A DNA stretch of 64,000 nucleotides from Linum tenue. Taxonomy: Eukaryota; Streptophyta; Magnoliopsida; Malpighiales; Linaceae. Below the pieces are notes generated by a model, which did not search any database, was not told where the DNA came from, and saw nothing but the letters and a program-made list of their open reading frames with translations. How positions within the stretch are numbered: position 1 is the stretch's first letter; every line of letters begins with the position of its first letter. Positions 31,503-44,345 of this stretch are shown here, piece by piece. The position numbers and the translations under genes are program-made. The DNA lies in assembly GCA_946122785.1 (NCBI GenBank), contig CAMGYJ010000005.1:90390547-90454546 (forward strand). Reading direction: 5' to 3'.

Positions 31503-33031
31503 CTACAGAACATTGTGGTTGCGCCAGACATGCCGGAATTCCTCTCTGAATGTGTTGAGTCGAGCTTTGAGATTAGGTGTTCTAGAGCTAGCATGAATTA
31601 TAGTGGCTGAGATAAGAGAAGAGGAAGGGAAGGTTAGTGAAGCAAGCATGCGAATTCCAAGGATAAAACTCCAGAAAGTCAAAGTGAGAAACAGACCAAG
31701 AAGTCCAATGGCGAGCGCCCATGAGAGAGTGAGGAGCCCACATGAGACATACCAAAGGAAGAAACTCACTACCAAAATTGCACAAAGGAAGAAACACATT
31801 GAGTATTTGTTTTCATATTGGATCAGGAGATAAAATGACACATTATATTAAAAGGAGAGAATGGACTGAAGGGCGTTGGAAGTACCAAGTGAGGCTGCTG
31901 CAACAAACGCTGAACGAGGCTGGCCACATATGTATATCGATCTCTTAGCAGATCGGCGCCCACGAATGACAGGTCTGCAATTGGCAAAAACGGTGAATGG
32001 CATAGCAAGATTTGCTACCCTGAAATATAGCAGCAGAATAGTCCACTTACGTGAAAGGAGGACGCATCTTTGCAGCTAAATGCGGAGAGAATTGCCTCAC
32101 AGTTCTTGTTACCTTCTCACTGAAGGTCCCTGCAAAGCTGTCAGACAACCCCTCTTTCAGCAAACAACACATAATACAATGACCAACAAGGAAACCCAAT
32201 CAAAGCAATCAGAAACTCTTATGTAATGGAAACCAAAAGAGAGCCCCTTCATAGTCATGTTTCTCCCAAGTTAGGTCCATTAAAATCAACTGATGAAATG
32301 CCTAATTTGGTGCTTAGTTAGAACACAAACTCCAGGAACAAATTCACAGAGCACCCCAGAAGCCTTGGACACAATGAAGAAACAGCTACGGAACAAAACA
32401 CAATATAAGGGGGAGGAAGTTAGGGAGAGAGCAGAAGCGAAATTGAACCTGTCATTCAGAAAAGCGAAGCAAAGAGCGGTGGAAAGAGCCGCCACAATAG
32501 AAAGAGGCCTTCTGAGAAAACCGAGACCTGCGCAACGTGTGAGCCAGATGATGTAAGAGAGAGTTCAAACCGGAGGTAGGAACGCAGAGAGGAACAGCAA
32601 TAACAAACAAACAACTGTATCTTAACTCACCGAGAATTAGAACGATCATAATGAAGTAATTCGTCCGATAGCTGCAACAAAAGAAGCAGAGGTCCGCCTC
32701 AGTTAGGGCGCTTGAACTGGGGATCGAGTTCAAATACAGGAATTTGATTTTGTTTCGATCGAGTTCAACCGAAGCAAACGAATCTGAGTACCTGCCTAAT
32801 TGGCTTTCATGGTCTAATTGTACCGCGATCGGGACTAAAATAGAGCAGAGAGATAAGGGAGAGAGAGCGTTACTAGTAGAGATTGCATTTGAGGCGGCTG
32901 TTCCATGCGGCGGAGGATTTAGGGACGGTGAATCTAGAGAAGAACTCCGCCAGAGGGCGCGGCGGTGATGACCAGTCGACTTCGCGGAGTGCGTCGATTA
33001 AGTCTTCCGCTGTCACGTTACCCCACTCCAT
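31503..33031 (-). CDS. PRA1A: PRA1 family protein A (prenylated Rab acceptor), seven coding exons
   Basis: PRA1 proteins are small multi-pass membrane proteins of the ER, Golgi and endosomes that bind prenylated Rab GTPases in vesicle traffic. Coding exons (minus): 33031-32874, 32671-32631, 32527-32449, 32137-32051, 31974-31886, 31768-31697, 31606-31503. All introns have GT-AG ends and phases agree; the sum is 630 nt, 209 residues plus stop, which is the usual length of plant PRA1A. Motifs: MEWGNVTAEDLIDALREVDW at the N-terminus, YYYRTNYFIMIVLIL, LGFLRRPLSIVAALSTALC (membrane), FSPHLAAKMRPPFTPVIRGR, SFFLWYVSCGLLTLSWALAI (membrane) and the C-terminal PNLKARLNTFREEFRHVWRN. The gene appears intact. 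A hAT MITE lies about 220 bp upstream of the ATG. Confidence 0.93.
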
Positions 33032-33253
33032 TGGTGATCGACAGCAGCGAGAGGACCTTGAGGACAATTAGCAACAAAAGAGGAGAAGAAACGAACGTAC
33101 AGAAGGTTCAAGGTTGTGGCGGATTGGGATAATCGGAGAGGTAAGAAATGGAGAAAATCGGGGAAGAAGAGAGTGTTGGCCTGGCCCAGGGAACTGATGA
33201 TTTGTTTTTTCTTTTGGCGAAGCGATGCGGTTAGCGTGAGGTAACGTGATGGC

Positions 33254-33620
33254 TAGAGGTGGCAATTAGGATCCAAATCCATGAATCCAATCCAATCCAT
33301 CCACCAAATTATCCACTTAATCCAAATGGCAAATTACGATTTGGTACCTATATTTTTTATATTTTATATTTTGGTACCTAAAATTTATATTTTATACGAA
33401 AAAAATCATTAGAAAATTATATTTTGGTACCTAAAATTTTTCATTATGACATTTTAGTACCTAAACTTTTCAAAATTTACATTTTGGTCCAAGCCTTGGA
33501 TGTCATTTGGATTCATGAATCAATCCACCAATCCATTTGATCCAATCCATTGGATCCAATCCATTTGATCCATGGATCCCACCAATCCAATCCACGAATC
33601 CGATCCAATTGCCACCTCTA
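33254..33620. mobile_element. hAT-type MITE in the PRA1A upstream region
   Basis: 367 bp with perfect 8-bp target duplications GTGATGGC (33246-33253, 33621-33628). The inverted ends are TAGAGGTGGCAATT. Subterminal parts are reiterations of AATCCAATCCA / TGGATTGGATT. No coding capacity. Confidence 0.92.
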
Positions 33621-33721
33621 GTGATGGCAAATAGCGATGAATATGAAACGCTGCGTTCAATGATTACGGGAAAAAATGTCGAGGCACATGTTCGGATGGG
33701 ACCTTTATGTAGGCTCAAGAT

Positions 33722-34470
33722 AAGGTGCATAACAATGGGTTATGTACCTATAATAACTAAATCTAAACTCTTTATTTAGAAAATCAAGATCTAAGTATGA
33801 AGAATTAAAGGTTATTTTTATTTTCTCTAGGTTTCTTAATCGGCCCATATCTTCTTTGTTTTAACTCGGATTTAAATTTTTTTGCACAGATGGAATGAGT
33901 TCGTTGTACTCTACAAAATGAGATCCATTTTCAATATTTTTTTAGAAAAAAATTTTCTTGCCTCTCGGTACCAACTGCATACCATATGGTCTTTTCTTCG
34001 TTTTTAATTCGTTTTTGAAAACGTTTGCACATAAGGAACGAGATCATCATGATCTATTGGATCTACAAATTTCTGGGTGAACAAATTACAGGACCAAAAA
34101 ATACCATACAATACCACCCTGGTATGGGGTGGTATCTTATGGTACACAAGGTTAAAAGTCGTAAATGATAGTTAATATACCTCTACTATCATGTATTCAA
34201 CCATCCAACAGTCTTTGTTTGTTCATACCACCATGGTACGCTTTTTCAAACCATATGTATGCTCTTATTTTAATACCAGTCAATACCATATGGTATAGAC
34301 TGGTAAAAAATGGTTCAATTTTTTTTGTTCGAAAAATATATCAAAGTGGATATCATTTTAAAGAGCACAATTAATTTGATCTAACTGTGCAAAAAAAATT
34401 AAATTTCAACTTAAAACGAGTGAAAAATCGTCCGTCAAAGATTAAGGAGGGAAAAATTAAAGGCTTTTCA
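33722..34470 (+). repeat. Dispersed repeat, copy 1 (related to 60615-61070)
   Basis: Shared landmarks with 60615-61070 in the same order: GGTGCATAAC...ATGGGTTATG, TTTGTTTTAACTCG, TTTTTTTGCACA, ATACCACCATGGTA and ATGGTATAGACT. The region is rich in CCATATGG / CCATGGTA palindromes. No coding frame; probably an old transposon family. Confidence 0.6.
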
Positions 34471-35292
34471 AGAGAGAGAAAAATGCTGATGTCATGCTGA
34501 TATGGACGGGTTACTCATGGTTCATCATAAAGTTACTGACGTGATCTGTTCCCTTTTATGTGAGACTCACGATAAAATCGGTTTATATTTTATATCGTTG
34601 TGCCGTTTAGTAAGTATAATGGTTCGACCAGTGAAAACTGATTATTATCAATTCTACTGGTTTAATAAAATATGTAAAATATGACAAGACAGTAACATCA
34701 AATAAATGTAATCATATATAAAATATATTGCGGACAATTTTATTACAATCTATGTTCACATGCAAAATAAAATAATAAATACGCACATTTAAATATAACA
34801 TTTAATTTCAATACTTTAATATTTATATTGAACTAACAAATAACATGAGTATTTAGCTTTACAATTTATGAAATAAAAATAAATTATCATCTCATTAATT
34901 AATTCATCAAAATATCGTCATTTTGTTTAAAGGTCGTAAATCGATCATACCAATAATATCAGTAGTGTTCTCATTGATTTCATGAGCGACACCAGTTCAA
35001 CCAGTCAGCACTCTACCGACATCACAACCATGATAATGATAACCAACTACACCACCTAGACATACGTTTTTATGTTTCAAAGCTTTACTTACAAAACTTA
35101 ATTCAAAAGCATGAATCAGCTAACCTCAAACTTTCCGATAAACCATGCTTGGATGAGTAGCATCAGAATAGTTTGTTTCTGTCACATTTTATCATAATGA
35201 CACATTTCGTCAAAATATATCGCTTAAGAAAAATTAAAAACATTTGAGTCATCAAACATTAGGGGGGAAAATAAAATTTTGATTGGATGGGA
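34471..35292. other. AT-rich intergenic DNA, nothing recognised
   Basis: No gene-like frame or clear repeat end between the dispersed repeat and the Mutator-like element. Confidence 0.45.
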
Positions 35293-35353
35293 AAAAGTTA
35301 AGGCAAAATCACTTTCATAGTCACAACTTTCACGTTTGTGACAAATATATCCA

Positions 35354-36482
<1,129 letters not shown>

Positions 36483-37174
36483 TATACCCACAATTATCAA
36501 AATACACGAAATAGCCAGAATTTTGAAAATTTTATGACAAATCTAGCCATTTTCGTTACAAACTTTAACGGTGTTAGAGACTCCGTTAGTTAGGTTAACG
36601 TTACGCTGACTAAGATGCCAAATCGTCGCACACGTCAGCGACAAATCAGCACAATTTCCAAGTTGGTTCCACGTTATACTGCCACATCATTTTGAATTAT
36701 AAAAATAATAATTTTGAAATTAAAAAAAAAATATTTTTTATAATTTTCCCTAACTCTTCTCTGCCAAGCTCTCCTCCAAGCTTGTAAATAGTCGTCGTCG
36801 AGCTCTCCTCCAACTGCGACACCGACGCTGGAGTTGCTTTAGCTGCGGAACCCTCCGTAATATTGTTGCGCTGCTACGACTGTGGGTTGATGTTGCAATC
36901 TAGCGGCGGCGCTAAGCAAACCCAGATCGGGAGGTGATGAAGCGATAGCGACGGCTGAAGGAAAACCCAGATCGTGAGATGGGAAAGCAGGCAAGCAGCA
37001 AGCAGCGATGGAAGCGAAAAGCCAGATCAAGTATTTGCTCTCCTCTCCCTGCGACGATCAGCGCTGGATATTCATCGTCTCGAAAAACCCTTCCCCTTTC
37101 TCTGCCCCTCCGACCACTCCCACTAGATCTGTGTGAAATTCCCCAACAACCATCGCATCACTGTTGGAGCCATC

Positions 37175-37703
37175 TGTTGGGGATTAGCAGAAATGTGGTA
37201 TGATTTTGGATCAACACAAAGGAAACATATGGTGTTTAATCACTCAATTTAAGAAACACTCAAACAAACATAGCATTATACTAATTGGCTTATGCTTTAA
37301 CTCACAGAGACATACACACACCTTGTGCTTTTCTTTCTTTTAGTTTATGCCACTCTCCCTGACACATTTTTTAGCAAACCCATACGTACACCATATATAT
37401 ATATGAAAAGAAAACCCAATGACAATTACTACCTAGGTCCATGCATGTATTATTTTGGCTCCACCATTCTTTGTCAAAGCTGTAAGCTTATCCTTCCACC
37501 ATGCTTGATTAATTGCTGCCATGAGATATGTCTGTAGGAGAACATCAATATTATTTGGATGTTCAAACATCTTTTCTTCACGTGGATTTGTTTTCCTTGC
37601 ATAATTTGATAGGTAGTCTTAATGAGCTTGTTTCTTGATATAATGGGGTTCCTACCATGTGTGATGTTGTAGTGATAGATTGATTGCAAATTACCATTCA
37701 ACA
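37175..37703 (-). repeat. Copia LTR (3' LTR in element orientation)
   Basis: 529 bp, TGTTGAATGG...CCAACA on the minus strand, with an ATATATATATGG TATA-like stretch near 37395-37405. Confidence 0.93.
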
Positions 37704-37710
37704 CCCCCTC

Positions 37711-39510
37711 TTAATTTGCAATTCGGAGTAGCTCCTTGAACTTCTCGAATTTCTCACGGGTAACCGCCTTTGTCATAATATCTGCTGGCTGGTCGTCGGT
37801 GTTGATGAATTCCATCACGATTTGTGCTTCGTTGACGAGGTCTCGGATGAAATGATGACGCAACTCGATATGCTTCGATCTTGCATGAAATACTGGATTC
37901 TTTGTCATGGCTATGGCTGACATGTTGTCACAGTGAATAATGGTTGGACCATTTTCACTTTGCTGCAAATCAGAAATGAATCTTTTTAGCCATACCGCTT
38001 CGCATGCTGCATCAGTAGCTGCGATATATTCTGCTTCCGCTGAAGATAGAGCCACAGTCTTCTGCTTCTTTGAACTCCATGAAATGAGTTTTGAACCCAA
38101 ACAGAATATGTACCCCGATGTGCTTTTTTGATCATCAAGTGATCCTGCCCAATCACTATCGGTAAATCCGGCCAGCTTGCTTTCTGCTTCTTTCTTGTAC
38201 ATCAGGCACAATTTCTTTGTACCTTGAAGATACCGCAAAATTCTTTTGGCTGCTGCAATTTGCTAGGTTCATTCATAAATCTTGATATAAGACTTACTGA
38301 ATGACATATATCCGGCCTGGTATGTGTCAGGTAAATGAGTGACCCGACGAGACTTCTGTACAACTTTCCATCGACTTTTTCAGCTCCATCATTGCGTTGT
38401 AATTTCTCGTTTAACGCCATCGGTGTTGAGATTGGTTTGCACGTTGCCATGTGAAATCTTTTCAGCATATCTTCTGTGTACTTCTCCTGTGAAATAAATA
38501 TTTCTCCAGGTGATTGCTTCACTTGGATCCCAAGAAAATATTTCATAAGTCCCAAGTCCGTCATCTCGAATTCTTTCATCATGGTACTTTTGAATTCTTC
38601 GATCATATGTTGACTTGTACCTGTGTAAATCAAGTCATCAACTTATAAACAAACCATTAGAAAATCTTTTCCTTCTCCCTTTTTGATGTAGAGAGATGCT
38701 TCACTCGGACTTCTTTGAAATCCGTTTTGCTGAAAATATCGATCAATTCTGCTGTTCCAGGCTCTCTGTGCTTGCTTCAGCCCTTATAAAGCCTTTCGGA
38801 GACGATAGACCTTGTCTTCTTCTCCTTTTTCTCATAGCCTCGTGGTTGTTCCACATAGACTTCTTCTTCCAGTTCTCCATTCAGAAATGCCGATTTGACA
38901 TCCAGCTGGTATACTGGTAACTCCAGTTGAGCAGCTAGAGCGAGAACTGTTCTGATGGTCTCCATCCTCGCTACTGGTGCATATGTCTCGTGCAAATCAA
39001 TATCGGGCTGCTGTGAATAGCCCTTTGCCACCAGTCGAGCTTTGTACTTCTGGATAGTACCATCTTCATTGAATTTGATCTTATAGATCCATTTGAGACC
39101 TATAACCGGCTTGTCCTCCGGTTGATCAACAAGCTCCCATGTCTTGTTTTTCTCGATCATGGAAATTTCTGCATCCATTGCCTCGTTCCAAACTTCTTCT
39201 TTGGCTGCTTCTTCAAAGACTTGAGGCTCACAAGAAAAATATGCAACATGACTTGTTTCATAAATTTCTCGCAAAGACCTTGTTCTCACGGAGGTGAATC
39301 CGAGTATGTTACGACGTCTCTGAAGTTGTCTACTTCTGGGCTAGGTGTAGAATTTCTTTCTGGACTAGCAACTGGATCTGGGTCGTTGTTGGGGTCTTCT
39401 GGAATTGCTGAATCCTCCAGAATTTCATAACTTGGTGGAGATTGAGAAATTGGATTTTCCCAATTCCACTCCGCCATCTCATCAAAGATCACATCTCGGG
39501 AAACCACCAC
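37711..39510 (-). pseudogene. Copia reverse transcriptase and RNase H, disabled
   Basis: RT begins after an acidic linker (39510-39286), then a frame change, with VWNEAMDAEISMIEKNKTWE, WIYKIKFNEDG and PVYQLDVKSAFLNGELEEE. A frameshift near 38800 and a TAA at 38643-38645 follow. The TAA stands where the tyrosine of the YVDD active site belongs (VDDLIYTGTS follows). RT continues in LGLMKYFLGIQVKQSPGEIF and VGSLIYLTHTRPDICHSVSL. A second break near 38240 precedes RNase H (TDSDWAGSLDDQKSTSGY, SSAEAEYIAATDAACEAVW, SKHIELRHHFIRDLV). The final stop is at about 37711, followed by the purine tract. Confidence 0.87.
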
Positions 39511-40893
39511 CTAGTTCTTTACTGGGTTGTAAAGACGATAGCCTTTGGATTCATCACTGTTGCCGGTGAAAATCAGCTTCTCACCCTTCTGGTCAAACTT
39601 GTCTCGGTTTGGGGTAGAGATATGTGCATAAGCTATGCACCCAAAGACTTTGAGGTGATCCACCTGTGGCCTCCTATGGTTCCACGCATGTATCGATGTC
39701 TTGTTCCGAACTGCTTTGGTTGGTGATCTGTTGAGGATGTAAATTGTTTTATTGACCGCTTCTGCCCACAAGTTGTTGGGAAGCTTCTTAGCTTTGAGCA
39801 TACTTCTCGCCATCTCCACAATCGTGCGATTTTTCCGTTCTGCCACGCCATTTTGTTGTGGTGTGTAACGGACCATCAGCTGCCTTTTTATCCCGTTGTT
39901 GCGGCAATACTCCATGAACGGAGTATAAATAAATTCTCCTCCACGATCTGTACGGAGAGTTCTGATTTGATGGTCGCTTTCCTTCTCAGCTACTGCTTGG
40001 AATTGAAGGAACTTGGGAAAAGCTTCTGACTTTTGCTCCAGAAAGAATACCCACATCATTCTGGTGAAGTCATCTACAAATAGTAGAAAATATCTTTTAC
40101 CGCTGAGTGATTGTGTTCGGGTTGGACCGCATATGTCTGCATGTACCAACTCCAACGACGCTTTTGCTCTCCAAGAAGTTTTAGGAAATGATAACCGATG
40201 CATTTTGCCATAAATGCATCCTTCACAGATCTTGTCTTCTCTATTGATCTGGGGAAGTTCCACTACCATATTTTTGTGTCTCAACAATTTGAGACCTTTG
40301 AAATTGAGATGACCATATCTGAGATGCCATAGGAAGGATTGATCCAGATTTTCACTCTTGAATGCTACTTCACCATTTTGTGACATAGCAAGAGAGAAAA
40401 TTCTGTTGGAAGTCATCGGGACTTTGGCCACCATGAAATTGTATGCTTTGTTGATAATCTCGCACACACCATTATCAAACAATAGCTTGTAATTTTTTAG
40501 CATCAGCTGTCCCACGCTAAGTAGATTGAGAGTTAGCTCCGGAACATACAAAACCTCTCGGATGAGAGTTTTGTTACCTTCTTCTGTACATACAACAACT
40601 GTGCCTTTTCCTTCCACTTTTAGCTTCTTCCCGTCTCCCAACTTGACTTGAGAGCGGTATTGATCATCGATGTTGGTGAAGGACTCCAGATCTCCAGTCA
40701 TGTGGTTACTGCAACCACTATCCACCATCCAGGGAAGCTGTGATTTTTTCTCACCATTCAAGCATGTTGCTTTCTTCATTTTTGGTGCCGCTTGACTCGC
40801 CTTTTTCTTGCTTGTTCTGGAACCAGCAATCTCTCTGGGAGTGGTTTTGAATTCTGCACTTGGTGCACTTGAATCTACAATCTTTTGTTGCAT
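39511..40893 (-). CDS. Copia protease and integrase
   Basis: A 460-codon open stretch of the polyprotein. The protease active site is VDSGCSNHMTG near residue 57. The GAG-pre-integrase segment with its HHCC-type zinc finger follows (WHLRYGHLNFKGLKLL, CEGCIYGKMHR). The integrase core has HADICGPT, then TDRGGEFIYTPFMEYCRNNG and QQNGVAERKNR (D, D, E segments all present). The C-terminal part is VDHLKVFGCIAYAHI and DKFDQKGEKLIFTG. A stop separates it from the RT part. The integrase would insert the cDNA; the required catalytic residues are visible. Confidence 0.88.
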   Translation of the reverse strand: MQQKIVDSSAPSAEFKTTPREIAGSRTSKKKASQAAPKMKKATCLNGEKKSQLPWMVDSGCSNHMTGDLESFTNIDDQYRSQVKLGDGKKLKVEGKGTVVVCTEEGNKTLIREVLYVPELTLNLLSVGQLMLKNYKLLFDNGVCEIINKAYNFMVAKVPMTSNRIFSLAMSQNGEVAFKSENLDQSFLWHLRYGHLNFKGLKLLRHKNMVVELPQINREDKICEGCIYGKMHRLSFPKTSWRAKASLELVHADICGPTRTQSLSGKRYFLLFVDDFTRMMWVFFLEQKSEAFPKFLQFQAVAEKESDHQIRTLRTDRGGEFIYTPFMEYCRNNGIKRQLMVRYTPQQNGVAERKNRTIVEMARSMLKAKKLPNNLWAEAVNKTIYILNRSPTKAVRNKTSIHAWNHRRPQVDHLKVFGCIAYAHISTPNRDKFDQKGEKLIFTGNSDESKGYRLYNPVKN

Positions 40894-41752
40894 GGCCCGC
40901 CTTTTTGAAAATTATGCAACTCGAGCCGGTGTAGCCCGATCTTTGTTGTTGATAATTTTGTCTGTTGTTTCCTCTGTAATTGGATCTTCCTCTTCCTCTT
41001 CCTATTCCTTGTGAGTTTCCCCCTCTCTGGCCTTACTCCAATTTGGCATATTTACTTTCCGTCATGTTGACTTTTGACGAGAAAGCTTGCTCCAATGGCG
41101 GTTTGGTAAATCGGCTCATTCTTTGCTCGTGTGCTACAAGTGAGCCCATTAACTCGCTCATTGGTAGATATGCCAAATCTTTGGTTTCTTCAATGAAAGC
41201 AACAATATGCTTGAACTTTGATGACGAACTGCGGAGAATTCTCTCAACAATTTTTCTTTCTTCCATGACGTCACCGGTGGCTTTGATCTGGTTGACTGTC
41301 TCCACCACACGTGAGTGGAAGTCTTTGATGGTGTCGGTTTCCTTCATCATCAAGTTGTCGAACTGTCGCCATAAACTTTGGCGCCTGATGGAGATTGCCT
41401 TTTCAGAACCTTGGAATTGTTCACGCAAGACATCCCAAGCTTCTTTGGCCTTTTTGATGCCATAGATTCTCGGGTAAATTGATTTGCTCACTGCTTGCTG
41501 AATGATTCTCAACGCGCTGGCATTTTGCTTGGCATTCTCCTTGTACTCCTTTGTCTGCTTGCCTGATCGTTTCTTCGAGTCTTCATCATCTTCCTGTGGA
41601 CTTTCATAGCCATCTTGGACTATATCCCACAGATCTTGAGAAATGAAAATTGGCTCCATTTGGGCACTCCAGTACTCGTACAATTCACCATAAAAAATGG
41701 GAATTTGATTTGAAGAGGTAGAAAACATGGTATGTGATGAAGTTGTTGCCAT
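40894..41752 (-). pseudogene. Copia gag (UBN2-type) and zinc knuckle
   Basis: The start at 41752 gives MATTSSHTMFSTSSNQIPIF, then the gag domain (YEYWSAQMEPIFISQDLWDI, AKEAWDVLREQFQGSEKAI, LMMKETDTIKDFHSRVVETV). A TAA at about 41033 interrupts the frame. Downstream are an RGRGRSNYRGNN basic region and a knuckle reading CIIFKKAGHATKDC, where TTC (Phe) replaces the second cysteine. The gag protein forms the particle that packages element RNA. The stop would split gag from pol here. Confidence 0.85.
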
Positions 41753-41832
41753 GAGTTTTTTAGTAGATTTGAGTAGGCTAGAAAAATGGATATTTAAGAG
41801 GATAGAAGGGTATTAAGCTCTGATACCAAATT

Positions 41833-42361
41833 TGTTGGGGATTAGCGGAAATGTGGTATAATTTAGGATCAACACAAAGGAAACATATGGTGTTTAATCA
41901 CTCAATTTAAGAAACACTCAAACAAACATAGCCTTATACTAATTGGCTTATGCTTTAACTCACAGAGACATACACACACCTTGTGCTTTTCTTTCTTTTA
42001 GTTTATGCCACTCTCCCTGACACATTTTTTAGCAAACCCATACGTACACCATATATATATATGAAAAGAAAACCCAATGACAATTACTACCTAGGTCCAT
42101 GCATGTATTATTTTGGCTCCACCATTCTTTGTCAAAGCTGTAAGCTTATCCTTCCACCATGCTTGATTAATTGCTGCCATGAGATATGTCTGTAGGAGAA
42201 CATCAATATTATTTGGATGTTCAAACATCTTTTCTTCACGTGGATTTGTTTTCCTTGCATAATTTGATAGGTAGTCTTAATTAGCTTTTTTCTTGATAGA
42301 ATGGGGTTCCTACCATGTGTGATGTTGTAGTGATAGGTTGATTGCAAATTACCATTCAACA
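41833..42361 (-). repeat. Copia LTR (5' LTR in element orientation)
   Basis: 529 bp, pair of 37175-37703. The primer-binding site lies five bases inside, to the left. Confidence 0.93.
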
Positions 42362-43029
42362 CCATCGTCATCTCCATCGTGAGGAGCAGATCGAGGGAGA
42401 TCGAGATGCAACGAATGGATCAATTGTCGGGGAGTGATTCTATTATGGTGCTCGAAGAGGAAGACACTACTCCACTGTAGCCGTCCTATTCCGGAATCGA
42501 AGGAAACGAGGGATGCAACGACTTCTGGGAGCTCGAGTTTGTCGATCGGAAAGGCGGAGGGAAAACACAACCTAGGGGAGAAGATCTGGGATTGGTGGTC
42601 TCTTGATCAATCAAATCTGGGATGAATGAAAGGAATTTTGCGGCGGCGGAGGACATCGAGAAGTTTCGAACGAGGGTTGGAGGGTGATAAATATCTCAAA
42701 TCTCGCTCCACTTTGGAGTTGAAGGGAGAAATGAAAGGAAGATGGAAAATGTTTTGGGAGATACTAGGGATTTTCTTCCCGAAAGAACATGGGGCAGTGA
42801 GTTGATTGAATTGGGCAAGAGGTAGATGAGAGGTGAAGAAGGAAAGAAATCTCAACGAGGGTCGCTGGAAGAGAGGAGAGGGGATTCTTTTTCCCTTTTT
42901 AATTTATGTTTTATATTGTTTATAGGAAAATTATTAATTAAAAGAAATTGTGGTTGTTAATCCACGTGTGTTACTCCACGTGTACTGGTGCGGATGGATT
43001 ATTGTCAACTCAACATTTTCGTATGTTCA
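42362..43029. other. GC-rich interior of the Mutator-like element, right part
   Basis: Together with about 36740-37174 this is the interior DNA into which the copia element jumped. It contains CTCGAAGAGGAAGACACTAC and GGAAAGGCGGAGGGAAAAC, with no frame that I can assign. It could be captured 5' gene sequence. Confidence 0.4.
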
Positions 43030-43652
43030 GTCACACCGTTAAGTAATGTTGTTAAATTTGTTGATGGAAGTGATCATTTTGTGTATTGCGAAAGATGTGG
43101 TTATATCTGTCACAAACGTGATAGTTGTCGCTATGAAAGTGTATTTTGCCAAAAGTTAAAAACCAAACTTTCCAGACATTTCTAAATGTTTCATTCTCAT
43201 TTTACTTCTGCCAAATCGGATCCTTGCTAAATTCATTGAAACAAAATGATTAGATATGGCAAGTTTGCCCAAATCCATGGGTATTTTACTATCCAACCCA
43301 ATTGGATTGTATGAAATCCAAAACATGGTAAATGGGTAAAGTTTTGGGTTTATACCTATAATTATTTAGGAAAAAATTACAAAATACACATATTTTTTAA
43401 AAAAAATCTCAAAATACACACATTAAAAAAAATTCTCAACGGCGGTGAAGGATTCACCGCGTTCCCTGCCGCAGTGAAGACTTTACCTCCGTTGAAACTT
43501 TAAACGAACGTAATTTTGTGCTCGGTTGTAGCGAATTTTTTTTTATTCCACATATTTTTTCGAGATCTTGCAAGTCGCAAACCGTTAAATACTGCCTTCA
43601 TCCCGAAAAAATATCGTTTGCTACCCCAAACTAGCAATTTTTCAATTTCATC

Positions 43653-44134
43653 AAACTTTGGACGACCATAACTTTGTACTCCGCATTCCGAACGTCATGA
43701 TTTTTTTATTTTTATTTTGCATAACTTTTAAGGACTACAACTTTTAGTAGGAGATAATTTTCAAAACATTAAATATTTGTGGATATACTGAGTTTTGCGA
43801 ATAACTTTGCCTTTAGTTTTTACAAATCCACATACATTCCAAAATTATGGCTATTATCAAAGTTGTATTCCTTAAAAAGTTATGAGAAATCAAAAAATAA
43901 TTCATGGCATTCGGACTGCGGAGCACAAAGTTATGACAATCCAAAATTTGACGAAATAAAAAAAGTGCTCTTTCGAGATAGCAAACATCAATTTTTTGGT
44001 ACGAAAGCAGTTTGCGACTTGCAAGATCTCGAAAAATTATGTGGAATCAAAATTTTTTTTTGCTACGATCGGATAACCGAGTTAAAAGTTACGTTCGTTT
44101 AAAGTTTTGACGCAGGTTAGGTCTTCACCGCGAT
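43653..44134 (+). repeat. Internal direct repeat, copy A
   Basis: About 480 bp, starting CAAACTTTGG and ending TTCACCGCGAT. Diverged copy at 44346-44833. Both copies share AATCCACATACATT, GCTACGATCGGATAAC and TTACGTTCGTTTAAAGTTTT. Confidence 0.8.
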
Positions 44135-44345
44135 CGAGAAACGCGTTGAAGCCTTCACCGCACATTCATCGTCGTCCTCTAGCGCGGTGAAGGTTCCACC
44201 GCGCTCCTCTACCGCGGCGAACCATCACTGCGTCCTCCGCTGTGGTGAAGTGTCGATGCATGTGTTCACCGCCTTAGTCAACCGCAGTGATGCCCGAACA
44301 TGTGTACATTGGATTTTTTTATAACATGTGTATTTTGATAATCGC

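Larger units (their letters stand above)
37175..42361 (-). mobile_element. Ty1/copia LTR retrotransposon, young, nearly complete
   Basis: Two LTRs of exactly 529 bp (37175-37703, 41833-42361) differ at about eight positions (1.5 percent). A perfect 5-bp target duplication CCATC lies at 37170-37174 and 42362-42366. On the minus strand the primer site TGGTATCAGAGCTT (about 41828-41815) follows the 5' LTR, and the purine tract AAGAGGGGGTG precedes the 3' LTR. Order is copia-type: gag, protease, integrase, RT, RNase H. A few stops and frameshifts disable it, including one at the RT active site. Confidence 0.93.

Noticed and set aside
31503..31841. Single 112-codon minus-strand frame as a separate small membrane protein
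   Set aside because: It is exons 6 and 7 of PRA1A read through the in-frame intron at 31607-31696; the spliced model gives the full family length.
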